A stretch of DNA of 33,897 bases, taken from NCBI GenBank assembly GCA_029264685.1, contig JARHZW010000021.1, forward strand, positions 1-33,897, given 5' to 3'. This stretch comes from Candidatus Limivicinus sp. (lineage in GTDB: Bacteria > Bacillota > Clostridia > Oscillospirales > Oscillospiraceae). How positions within the stretch are numbered: position 1 is the stretch's first letter; the number at the start of each line of letters is the position of its first letter. The notes beneath the pieces were generated by a model that was given only the letters and a program-made list of their open reading frames with translations, did not search any database and was not told the DNA's origin. This document shows, piece by piece, positions 1 through 7,723 of the stretch. A program made the translations under genes and the position numbers.

Positions 1-1
1 G

Positions 2-133
2 AAGACTGACGACACTTCAAATATACAGAGATGCGACGGCCTTGTTTGGATGACATACACTGAGGAAAATTTCCGTTTCCTGCAAAATTGGCTCGGCAGT
101 AAATTTGATGAGATTACCAGGCGGCAAACCTGA
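2..133 (+). CDS. 3' end of an unrecognised gene (partial at left edge)
   Basis: Reading from base 2 gives 43 codons without a stop, then TGA. The segment ends FDEITRRQT and contains WMTYTEENFRFL and LQNWLGSKF. The aromatic and charged mix looks like real protein, and a good hairpin terminator follows about 80 bases later, which fits the end of a plus-strand gene. I do not recognise the family. It converges on the pilus operon. The reading frame is short, so it could be a chance open frame. Confidence 0.35.
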   Translation, partial: KTDDTSNIQRCDGLVWMTYTEENFRFLQNWLGSKFDEITRRQT

Positions 134-210
134 AAACACCTTTTATGCAGTACCTAAATGTTTTGCTACGATGAAAAGACTCATGGATACTTATCGGATG
201 CAAAAAATAA

Positions 211-244
211 AAACACCTGATTTCAGACAATCAGGTGCTTTTTA
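211..244. terminator. Bidirectional rho-independent terminator between convergent genes
   Basis: A 9-bp perfect stem (CACCTGATT at 214-222 with AATCAGGTG at 229-237) closes a 6-base loop. A T-run follows on the plus strand (239-243), and A-rich sequence (201-213) on the other side gives a T-run on the minus strand. It can end both the partial plus-strand gene and the minus-strand pilus operon. The rest of 134-286 shows no gene. Confidence 0.8.
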
Positions 245-286
245 GGCAAATATTAAGCTTGTTGAATTCTAAGTTGAAATTTGGCT

Positions 287-916
287 TCAGCTGTGCCTTG
301 CAAAAGCAATCATCTTAAATAATAGCAGGAACAGTGCGGCAGAGGAAGCTACGGTAAGGAACAGCCAGAAAAATACATTGTGTTCATCGGATGTTTTTAC
401 CGAGCCTCCATTTTCGGGCTGTACAGTATCTTTGCCTTTATACAGGTTCTTAAATGAGATGCTGCTGCTTTTTTTACCGCTTCCGCTTTCTGCCACAACT
501 TCAGGGACCAGTTTTCCGTCCGCTGTGTTTTTGACATATACAGTGATTATGTAGTTTGTTTTATCGTAAAAATAGTTTTCTGCGTGCTGAGTTGTTTGTT
601 TAAGGCTGTATTTGTAAACACCGGCGTGGGTATATGCAAGCTCAATTACATGAGTTTTATCTGAACCGTCAATAGAAAAGCGATAAACCTTATTGCCGTC
701 GGGCATCGGAGCTTCTTCACTAAGCGCACTCAGCTCATAGGTTCCGAGGAGCTCGACTTTTTCTGATCCCGCATTTTCTATTTCAAAAGTCTGCACTACA
801 TCCAAAGAAACTTCTGCCGTGCTTTCCGAAGCGTATGCCGTACTGCCGAAAAAAGCTCCCAAATTGAGAAGCATTATTGCCATAATAAATACTGCTTTGA
901 TATTTCTTGAGTTCAT
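287..916 (-). CDS. FctB-like small pilin with one FctA-type domain
   Basis: The last gene of the pilus operon encodes 209 residues. The start at 916 is chosen because GGAG lies 8 bases upstream; a longer in-frame start at 967 has no such site. Visible parts are a signal peptide (about 1-30, ending AYA), one FctA-type beta domain (about 34-160), a hydrophobic segment (181-202) and a short tail with Lys, Arg and His. The position after the sortase matches FctB, the base pilin of streptococcal FCT islands. Two things are odd. The isopeptide Lys and Glu of the FctA fold appear replaced by Gln42 and Gln107, with Asn157 kept. The sorting signal is not LPXTG-like: the best candidate is SVKTSD at 172-177. 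The role as wall-proximal pilin is inferred from position. Confidence 0.7.
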   Translation of the reverse strand: MNSRNIKAVFIMAIMLLNLGAFFGSTAYASESTAEVSLDVVQTFEIENAGSEKVELLGTYELSALSEEAPMPDGNKVYRFSIDGSDKTHVIELAYTHAGVYKYSLKQTTQHAENYFYDKTNYIITVYVKNTADGKLVPEVVAESGSGKKSSSISFKNLYKGKDTVQPENGGSVKTSDEHNVFFWLFLTVASSAALFLLLFKMIAFARHS

Positions 917-927
917 ACCGTATTCTC

Positions 928-1662
928 CTATGCTTTGATTGCACTGACTGTGCCTGAAATGCGGCAAATCAGAACATGGCGTCCGTTGGTGGAAGTGGAT
1001 GTGCAGGTGGAAAGAACCAGATAACGGTCACCTGTCTGGAAAGGCAAGTCTCTGAAAAGCTGTGCGTGCTGCTGAACATAAGCCAGATAGTCCGCTCCGC
1101 TGTCCTGAGTAAGGTCAGTGTTGTATATAACGGGGTCATAAGCATCCACATGGAGGAAAGCAAAAATTTCCAGCTCATGCCATTGACCGTTGTAGTAGAG
1201 CCGGCCGGAGCGGTGAGCGTCAAAAAAACTCACCTCACCAAAATTCTCAAGCTCACCGAACATTGCGCTTTTCTCCATATGGTGTCCGTATATTATGCTG
1301 TTTAGGTCCGAAAAGTTATTTTCGTTCCTGTAATCCAGAAAAAGACTTCCTGACAGAGAAAAGTTTCCGGCTGCATCTGTATTCACATATTTTGAGTTAT
1401 CCGTACCTTGTACAAGTGGATAATCAATATGGGTGTCATCAATGGTGAGCCAGCCGAAGATTTCCGGGTTGGTTTTTCTCATATCTTCAAAAGATGGAGA
1501 ATTAACGGGCTTGTAGGCAGTGTACATGGATGAGCTTGCCTGCTCTGTGATTTGAGCGGAATCCCAGAGGGCGTAACCGCCGTATACCAGAAGTAAAATA
1601 CATCCGGCAGCTATTACGAAATTAACGATACGGTCTGCAATCTGTATTATTCTTCTCAGCAT
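928..1662 (-). CDS. srtB: Class B sortase, probable pilin polymerase
   Basis: A 244-residue membrane-anchored cysteine transpeptidase. It has one N-terminal membrane segment (about 12-32) and an extracellular catalytic domain. The catalytic residues are visible: His127/128 in IYGHHM, Cys220 in LSTCTS and Arg228 in NGRHVLICR. The layout and the FGWLTIDDTHIDYPLVQ stretch are typical of class B. Class B enzymes often anchor haem proteins, but here it sits between two pilins, as SrtC2 does in S. pyogenes FCT-3, so pilin polymerisation is the likely job. No other sortase lies in the window, so wall anchoring may need an enzyme elsewhere. It starts 4 bases after the pilin stop and has only a weak ribosome site (AAGAG), which suggests translational coupling. 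Confidence 0.92.
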   Translation of the reverse strand: MLRRIIQIADRIVNFVIAAGCILLLVYGGYALWDSAQITEQASSSMYTAYKPVNSPSFEDMRKTNPEIFGWLTIDDTHIDYPLVQGTDNSKYVNTDAAGNFSLSGSLFLDYRNENNFSDLNSIIYGHHMEKSAMFGELENFGEVSFFDAHRSGRLYYNGQWHELEIFAFLHVDAYDPVIYNTDLTQDSGADYLAYVQQHAQLFRDLPFQTGDRYLVLSTCTSTSTNGRHVLICRISGTVSAIKA

Positions 1663-1666
1663 TTAA

Positions 1667-2710
1667 TTATCTCTTGGCAGCTCTGCGCTTTTTAATCACA
1701 GTGAGAGCACCAAGACCGACAAGGGCAATGCAGATGACAATAATAAAGGGAAGGTTGTGCATTATAATACCTGTAACAGGCACATCATTGTGCTTGTTCT
1801 CAAATGTGACCTTGTTTGCACCTTCACCGATTAAATTCGTTTTTCCCGTCTCGGAAGAAGCCAGATCATCCGCTTCTGTACCCTGCTTTGCGCTTACGGT
1901 TACGGTGCCGTTTTCAACAACTGTCACATTGGGGGTATAGCCGTCACCTGAAACACCGAGCTCCTTTACAACATATCTGGTGCCGGCGGGAATATCCTTA
2001 AATTCCAGCTGCTGAGAATCATGCAGCGTGAAGGCGGTCTCCGCTCCGTCCTGACAGCTTATCTGAGTCTGACCGACAGTGCCCACAAAGCTTGTGCTTT
2101 CGGATGTGGGGGACTTATGGAAGGTAATGGAGAAATTGAATTCTTTTGTTTTGTCGGCCATGCTGCCTGTGGTTTTCTTTTCAATAATAAGAGATGAATT
2201 TTTTACATATGTGTTTGTGAACAGTATTTTCTCCTGTTTTGCGGTACCGTTGTCTGCGGTAATGGATTTAACGGATAAGCTTCCGTCAGGATTATTTACG
2301 ACATAAACTTTAAGTGTGTATTTCCGGTTGGAGTATGTAACACCAGCTGTTTTTCCGGCAGTCTCCTGAACAGTGTATTCATAGACTCCGGCATGGGGAA
2401 AGGCTTCAAAAACTATCTCGGAATTCTTGGAGACGGTGTATTTGCCGTTTTCTGCTGTGCCTGTGTCTGCACTGCTGTAGGAGATGTCTTGGACGGAAGC
2501 AGCCGGAGCGTCGGCTGTAATTTTTGTGACGGTAAACTGAAAATCTGCTGTAGGAACTGCAATCCCTTCGGCCATGACAAAATCCTTTGTAACATAAGCC
2601 TTACCGTTGGTATCAACGGCAGGCACATTATCTCCTGCCGCAAAAGCGGTTGCACCCATAGTGAGCATCATTGCCCCTGCTAAGATAATTGCACTTAATT
2701 TTTTCCCCAT
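1667..2710 (-). CDS. fctA: FctA-like major pilin with two isopeptide domains
   Basis: The likely shaft pilin, 347 residues. In order: signal peptide 1-25 (cleavage after AFAA), FctA-type domain 1 (about 30-170), domain 2 (about 171-308), sorting motif VPVTG at 310-314, membrane helix and tail KKRRAAKR. By eye, domain 1 has an intramolecular isopeptide triad Lys42/Glu116/Asn166 and domain 2 has Lys178 or 179/Glu250/Asn305. These sit almost where the triads of S. pyogenes Spy0128 lie. The start has GGGAG 7 bases upstream. It lies between the signal peptidase and the sortase, as fctA does in streptococcal FCT loci. It should be exported by Sec, cross-linked internally and polymerised by the adjacent sortase. 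The polymerising lysine was not identified. Confidence 0.9.
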   Translation of the reverse strand: MGKKLSAIILAGAMMLTMGATAFAAGDNVPAVDTNGKAYVTKDFVMAEGIAVPTADFQFTVTKITADAPAASVQDISYSSADTGTAENGKYTVSKNSEIVFEAFPHAGVYEYTVQETAGKTAGVTYSNRKYTLKVYVVNNPDGSLSVKSITADNGTAKQEKILFTNTYVKNSSLIIEKKTTGSMADKTKEFNFSITFHKSPTSESTSFVGTVGQTQISCQDGAETAFTLHDSQQLEFKDIPAGTRYVVKELGVSGDGYTPNVTVVENGTVTVSAKQGTEADDLASSETGKTNLIGEGANKVTFENKHNDVPVTGIIMHNLPFIIVICIALVGLGALTVIKKRRAAKR

Positions 2711-2735
2711 ATAAAACTCCCTTTCATTTTAGCTT

Positions 2736-3251
2736 TTAGAAGTTTCTGCGACGCAGCAAAGTGATCAAAAGTCCTTTTATTTCCTCTTTTCTTACTGCGC
2801 CGTAGATTCGGCTGTCTTTTGCATCTAAACGGTTGTCTCCCAAGACGAAATATTCATCCTTACCTAATGTGACAGGAAATGAAATTCCCTCTGTATATGG
2901 CAGTGTTTCTGTAAAAATTCCGCTTTCCTGCTGCAAATAACCGTTGACTCTTAAACCGTCCTCTCCGATTTCTACTATGTCACCGGCCTGCGCCACTATT
3001 CTGCGTACCTGCAGCTGATTATCCTTTTCCAAAACGACCACATCAGAGCTGCGGTAATCCTGCTGCAGGCGGTAATAGAACGCCAAATCTCCGTGCTTTA
3101 CAGCGGGAGCCATTGAGTTGTCGCCGCAGCGATGTATGCCGAATACAAAAAGAAACAGCACAGCGCATAACACTGCGGCTATTAAAATCTTTGCCACCAA
3201 AAAGATCAGTTCTTCTGCGGTTGATGGTTGTTTTTTCTCCTGAACTGTCAT
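2736..3251 (-). CDS. sipA: Pilus-associated signal peptidase I homologue (SipA-like)
   Basis: A 171-residue S26-family protein with one N-terminal membrane helix (about 15-38). The Ser region is NSMAPAVKHGD (Ser46). The usual catalytic lysine, in the motif IKRviglPGD, appears as Arg83 in QVRRIVAQAGD. The late box YFVLGDNRLDAKDSR is intact. Streptococcal pilus SipA proteins are known to lack the Ser/Lys dyad and act as pilus assembly factors, so this copy may be a partial case: Ser kept, Lys lost. The start overlaps the adhesin stop by ATGA (3248-3251), so translation is probably coupled. It could still be an active peptidase if Arg or a nearby residue serves as base; the sequence cannot settle this. 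Confidence 0.88.
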   Translation of the reverse strand: MTVQEKKQPSTAEELIFLVAKILIAAVLCAVLFLFVFGIHRCGDNSMAPAVKHGDLAFYYRLQQDYRSSDVVVLEKDNQLQVRRIVAQAGDIVEIGEDGLRVNGYLQQESGIFTETLPYTEGISFPVTLGKDEYFVLGDNRLDAKDSRIYGAVRKEEIKGLLITLLRRRNF

Positions 3252-3847
3252 TTTCCGTTTCTCCTGCGCTTGCTGATACGGAGCAACTCCAGCGACAGGA
3301 TTCCAACAGCGCCTGAAAGCAATGCTGCTGCGATTCCTGCTTTGGCACTGCTTATACCTGTGTCTGGAACCTCTGCCATGCGGTTCACGACATCAATGGT
3401 GCTGCTGTTTTTCAAGGTAAGTGCAGCGGAGGTTTCAGGGGCACCGTTAACGGAATATGAAACCGAATAACCCTCTGGTGTTTGTTCGTTGACGGTGATG
3501 CTACAGTCGGCGGGAAGATTTTTTACTGTAATCTGCTGCCCGTGACAAAGCGTGAACTGCGCTGCACCGCCGACAAAATTCAGCACACCGTTTTCCGGCG
3601 CTGCGGTCTGCTTGTCGTAACCGAATTTAACGCCTCCGATGAAGTCATACGCTCCGTTTAACGGGCTGCCGTTACTGTCGCTTATATTGATGTCAAATGT
3701 GAAGGGTTTGGAGCGGTCTCCGAAGTTACCGTCAACCGTTTTGCTTACGGTCAGCTCTAATGCTCCGGTGTTGGTGATTTCCCATGAACCCTTATCCGAA
3801 TTGTAGTGATAGCTGACTATGTAGGAATTGCCGTTTATAGATGAAAC
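3248..3847 (-). pseudogene. C-terminal remainder of the tip adhesin after an in-frame TAA
   Basis: This is 199 codons in exactly the same frame as the upstream adhesin gene, separated from it only by TAA at 3848-3850. It holds the end of a Cna-B-type domain (YHYNSDKGSWEITNT), a further beta domain beginning LELTVSKTVDGNF, the sorting motif VPDTG, a hydrophobic helix and the tail RRRNGK. These are the parts needed for wall anchoring. No ATG with a ribosome site restarts translation in this segment; the first plausible start is a GTG at 3586 without a Shine-Dalgarno sequence. The C-terminus still overlaps the next gene by ATGA, which shows it belongs to the original gene. Confidence 0.85.
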
Positions 3848-6800
3848 TTAACCGTTTTCCGTTACGGTGCCATTTTCGTCAAGCTCCACTACACGATAGT
3901 GATACGCTTTGAGTGCATTTATATCGTAATAAGTGGGTACATCAAAGGTATGTTTCCATTGATTTGCGTCTGACAACTGTGCCTGTTCAACAGTTTCCCA
4001 TTGCGAAGTGTCGTCGGTACGCCTCTGCAAAGCTACATTTACCAGATTTTCGCTGTGGTCAGGGCTGCTCCAATGCTTTTCTGCGGAAATCAGGGAGTTG
4101 CCCCGTATCAAATATACTGTCGCAATGCTGTTTTCAGGCGAAACGCTTTCTATAACCTTTGTGGTTCTTGGCTCATATACTACCCACTTATACAGACCGT
4201 TTTCGGTATAGTCTCTTTTGAAATCGTTTTTTCCGCTTATAATGCGCTGAAGATTTGCGGAAAGAGTTTTGTTTTCGTCGGCGTATAAATCAGTTACCAG
4301 CATTGCACCCTCATTAACGGTATGAGAATGTTCATTGATGACAAGCTGCGTTTCATCTTCTATCTGACCGTTTCTTGCGTTGGCAAGAATATAGCGCACC
4401 GCATATGAAATTGCAGGTGTGCTGCCACGCTCCCTCCATACCGCACGCAGCGTCAGCACCGCTCGGGAATTATCCTCTTTTGGAGTTCCCTCAAAGAAGA
4501 AACAGTCATGGAGGGGACGGAGAAGGTCGGAGGTGATTTGATAGCTGCTGCCTTGCTGCACCTTCACGGGCTTCCCCTCGGCATCTGTCTTGGGAATGTC
4601 TGACACATAGCCGTATTCATGCTCATCGTCTACATTTACAGTCATTACTTCCCAATGGTCAAAAATAAATCTGTTGCTTCGGTCAACCGGAACGGAGTTG
4701 GAAATCAATATTTTAGTATTGGTGTCAACATTGTATCCGCTTTTGCCGCCCTTTTGTCTGGGTGGGAGATTGACGATGGTCTCCGCAGCAGGAGCAGTCT
4801 TTCCTGTCTCGTCACTGCCTGCCTGATAGTCCATAGCGAGCTTGATTGGGTCGGCGTGTATGCTGATAAGAACGACACCGTTTGCGTCTTGACTTTCGGC
4901 AAATTTTCTTACATTGTCCGTTCCTCTGAAATAAAAATACCCGTCTGCGCTTGCCTGCCATTGGCTAAAGGAAACAACTGTGTATTCTCCCTTTACTGCG
5001 GGATCAGCTGAGGAGTCGGTTCTTATAAGATATTCAATATACGGCAGTCCGTCGGCTGTGGGTTTTATAATGTTTCCGTTGACCTGCAAAGCCTCACCGG
5101 TTTTGGTGGTAAAAGCGATGTCGGCAGTATAATATCCGTATTCACGCTGAAAACGGAAGGGATATTCCCATGAAGAATTCTTGTAGCCCTTTTGGCTTAT
5201 CAGCGTGTCCTGCTCCAGGGTCTGCCAGAAAGGCGCATCCGAGCCGCCGGACGACGAATTGTAATAGTCTAAGGGCGCAAAATATCCTGGGTTTCTGACA
5301 CCGTCCAGTACACTCATGGCATATTCCTTATGGTGGTGGGAAACCATGTTACCACCGGAAATGGTAAGATCCTCATAGCAGTTGCTTATTTCCACCGTAT
5401 AGCGGCGTCGCCCGTCCCTGGCGTTCTGACCGCCCTGAGACTCCACGGTTACCTTGACCTGAGTACCTGTGGACAACTCAGTAGTTTTTGAGTAAGGCGT
5501 AGTGTCGGCAAGAGTAGTTGTGGGGACATATACAGCTTCACCGTTAATTTCCATCTGGTCCATTTCCCATGTGTTCCAGTAATTACCGCTTTTGGCTGTG
5601 ATTCCGTCAAACTCCCAAATAAAACTGTGGTCCGTTGAGCTTAGTATACAGTTATTCTCACCGGGAGCTTCACTTTTGTTGATTACGATTCTGTCCTTTG
5701 AAAAAATTGTATCAGTCCATAACTTTGCGTTAAATGTAAAGCTTTCAATTTTTTCGTACTGAAGCGAGATGGTAACATTGCCGGACATATCCGGAATGAC
5801 AAACTTGTTCTGAAGAATTAGTTCACTGGGACTGCCGTCGGCAAAGACAATCTGGTTAACATTGCCTTCGGGATGCTTATATGCAAGCATTTGTCCCATA
5901 TCGGCTTCATGCAGTACGGTTCCGTCGTCCTTTATAGCGGTGAGTTTAGCTTTATATCCTCTTGGAATGGTGACTTTTACGCTGACTTGCTGGCCTTTCT
6001 TTGCGGCTATGGCACGTTCAGGCGTGAAAATGTCGTCCGGAGTCTGACCGTCGGGACCGTCAGGCGTTACTGTGCCGTCCGCAGTTTTGAACTCATAGCT
6101 TATAGTGTAGTCAACATCATGAGAATAGGACAGCGTTATTTTTTCATTTTCTCTAAGTACGGCATAAACTGTTTTATCGGAAATCATGGAGTCGGTGGTG
6201 TAGTAAATGAAATCCTGCGATGCGGGGCCGTCAATGATGTGGAGAATGCCCGCATAATATACCTGCACATTATTAACATGAGCCTTTATGTAGGAGTGGA
6301 CATGACCGCTAGAGTTTCTGACAACTGGAGGCACATTGCCCTTTAATTCACCGCCTTCTATGAAGCTTATATCTCCGAAAGAAAGCTGATCGTGAGGCAC
6401 TTCACCCTGCTTGTCGTTGACACATTCCAAATCAAAATAACCGGTGCTGATATGAGCAGTATCCATTTCTACGGTGTAGCTGATGTCGGACAAATCGGCA
6501 AGCGTGAACATCTGAAGGCGGTCGGATAAAGCTTCGACACCTTCAGTGCCGTTGTCAGCGCTGTTCTCGGGAGAATGTCCTGCGCTGACACTTGTAATCC
6601 GGCGAAAAGCTGTGTACATTTCGCCTGTTACCGGGTGGACGGCGGTATATTCAACCCGATACACTGAGCCTTCGGCAGCTAAAATTAAGCGGTCTGAACC
6701 GTCATATACATAGCTGCTGTCTGTTTCACAGATAACGCCGGAAACGCTTACCTGCATTTGAACGCCGTCAGAACAAACTGCTGAAATATTCTCCAGAAGC

Positions 6801-7222
6801 TTGAATTCGGTGTATTCCTCAGCTTCCGTATTGTTTACTCCGGAAAAGGTTGGAATCATTGGACTGTTCTGAGTGTTTTCGGACTCCTGTGCAGAGGGAA
6901 GCTCAGGCGGCACATCAGGGGAAGCTTCCGGAACCTCATGTGTGTCAGTGTCGGGAGCTGCATCGACCGATGGATCAGGAACTGCCGTGTTATCGTTTGT
7001 TGACTCCGGCGCAGCAGGCAAAACCGGTTCCGATTCAGGCGGAGCGGCAATTTCCGGAGCAGTCTCCGAAAGTGAAGCAGGAGTGTCCTCATGAACCTCA
7101 TCATTTGAACTTTCCTCCGACGATGTGGCCAGAGCGGGTATTGCCGAAAAAAGCGTGGAAGTAATCAAAACAAAGAGAAGCAGGTAGCGAACAGCTGCCT
7201 TAGACAGTTTTCTTTTTCTCAT
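3848..7222 (-). CDS. Cpa-like pilus tip adhesin, truncated by a nonsense codon
   Basis: The first gene of the pilus operon encodes 1124 residues before the stop; the undamaged form would be about 1,323. In order: signal peptide 1-32 (cleavage near ALA), an acidic Pro/Ala/Glu-rich spacer (about 34-125), a long beta-rich region without a family I recognise (about 130-1030), and the beginning of a Cna-B domain (about 1045-1124) with Lys1049 in AEKHW and Glu1113 in YRVVEL. The partner Asn of that isopeptide lies beyond the stop, at codon 1151. The product as written should be secreted but not wall-anchored. AAAGGA lies about 7 bases before the ATG. First place in the operon and large size fit a tip pilin like Cpa; adhesion is inferred. 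Confidence 0.8.
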   Translation of the reverse strand: MRKRKLSKAAVRYLLLFVLITSTLFSAIPALATSSEESSNDEVHEDTPASLSETAPEIAAPPESEPVLPAAPESTNDNTAVPDPSVDAAPDTDTHEVPEASPDVPPELPSAQESENTQNSPMIPTFSGVNNTEAEEYTEFKLLENISAVCSDGVQMQVSVSGVICETDSSYVYDGSDRLILAAEGSVYRVEYTAVHPVTGEMYTAFRRITSVSAGHSPENSADNGTEGVEALSDRLQMFTLADLSDISYTVEMDTAHISTGYFDLECVNDKQGEVPHDQLSFGDISFIEGGELKGNVPPVVRNSSGHVHSYIKAHVNNVQVYYAGILHIIDGPASQDFIYYTTDSMISDKTVYAVLRENEKITLSYSHDVDYTISYEFKTADGTVTPDGPDGQTPDDIFTPERAIAAKKGQQVSVKVTIPRGYKAKLTAIKDDGTVLHEADMGQMLAYKHPEGNVNQIVFADGSPSELILQNKFVIPDMSGNVTISLQYEKIESFTFNAKLWTDTIFSKDRIVINKSEAPGENNCILSSTDHSFIWEFDGITAKSGNYWNTWEMDQMEINGEAVYVPTTTLADTTPYSKTTELSTGTQVKVTVESQGGQNARDGRRRYTVEISNCYEDLTISGGNMVSHHHKEYAMSVLDGVRNPGYFAPLDYYNSSSGGSDAPFWQTLEQDTLISQKGYKNSSWEYPFRFQREYGYYTADIAFTTKTGEALQVNGNIIKPTADGLPYIEYLIRTDSSADPAVKGEYTVVSFSQWQASADGYFYFRGTDNVRKFAESQDANGVVLISIHADPIKLAMDYQAGSDETGKTAPAAETIVNLPPRQKGGKSGYNVDTNTKILISNSVPVDRSNRFIFDHWEVMTVNVDDEHEYGYVSDIPKTDAEGKPVKVQQGSSYQITSDLLRPLHDCFFFEGTPKEDNSRAVLTLRAVWRERGSTPAISYAVRYILANARNGQIEDETQLVINEHSHTVNEGAMLVTDLYADENKTLSANLQRIISGKNDFKRDYTENGLYKWVVYEPRTTKVIESVSPENSIATVYLIRGNSLISAEKHWSSPDHSENLVNVALQRRTDDTSQWETVEQAQLSDANQWKHTFDVPTYYDINALKAYHYRVVELDENGTVTENG

Positions 7223-7481
7223 TAAACAGATCCTTTCTGAAACTTTCTGTGGGTGTCGACTAATTTGTTAAGCGTGAAATGGTCAGTTGCATTTTGAAGT
7301 ACCGAAGAGAAATTAAATCATAATAATAAATACAACAAAAATTACCTGTAAATGATTTTGCCGCATTGCTGCGAAAACTATTGGGTGAAACTGAACAATA
7401 ACTTTCTACACGGTGACGCTTTAGTTAGATAATACATAGGAAAAAATTGTCAAAAACGGTGATTTTTACATAGTTTAGTGT

Positions 7482-7510
7482 ATTTTAATATGGAATATAC
7501 CTACTGTCAA
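7482..7510 (-). promoter_or_regulatory. Probable promoter of the pilus operon
   Basis: On the minus strand TTGACA (7510-7505), a 17-base spacer and TAAAAT (7487-7482) match a sigma-A promoter. Transcription would start near 7475, giving a leader of about 250 bases before the adhesin ATG. A second TTGACA (7453-7448) lies inside this leader, with only a weak -10 (TATCTA, 16-base spacing). The rest of 7223-7660 has no convincing gene, and I saw no c-di-GMP riboswitch signature in it. Confidence 0.5.
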
Positions 7511-7661
7511 CGGGGAATTAAAATGTTTTGCACAAAATGAGCATAATGTCAAAAATCTAATAATTTAACTGGACGCCTTGCACAAAGTAACAGGCGGAAT
7601 CTCTGAGAAATATATGTGAAAGTACACACAAGAATTTTGGCTTGAGGCAGTTGCGGCAAAT

Positions 7662-7695
7662 AAAAAACCGACACATTTTATGTGTCGGTTTTTTT
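7662..7695 (-). terminator. Terminator after the GntP-type permease gene
   Basis: An 8-bp GC-containing stem (CCGACACA at 7668-7675 with TGTGTCGG at 7681-7688) with loop TTTTA is flanked by A6 and T6 runs. It lies 29 bases beyond the permease stop. The flanking runs make it usable from both directions. Confidence 0.85.
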
Positions 7696-7723
7696 AAGGC
7701 GTTGTTAAATTGGCGAAATATTC

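Noticed and set aside
3248-3586. Independent small gene starting at the GTG at 3586
   Set aside because: No ribosome site, no signal peptide, and it is simply the C-terminal part of the interrupted adhesin frame.
7223-7480. Possible c-di-GMP riboswitch before the pilus operon
   Set aside because: Looked for because clostridial adhesins often have one; the conserved core sequences are not present in the leader.
7574-7596. Short inverted repeat CGCCT...AGGCG upstream of the pilus operon
   Set aside because: Only 5 bp of stem with a 13-base loop; too weak to call.
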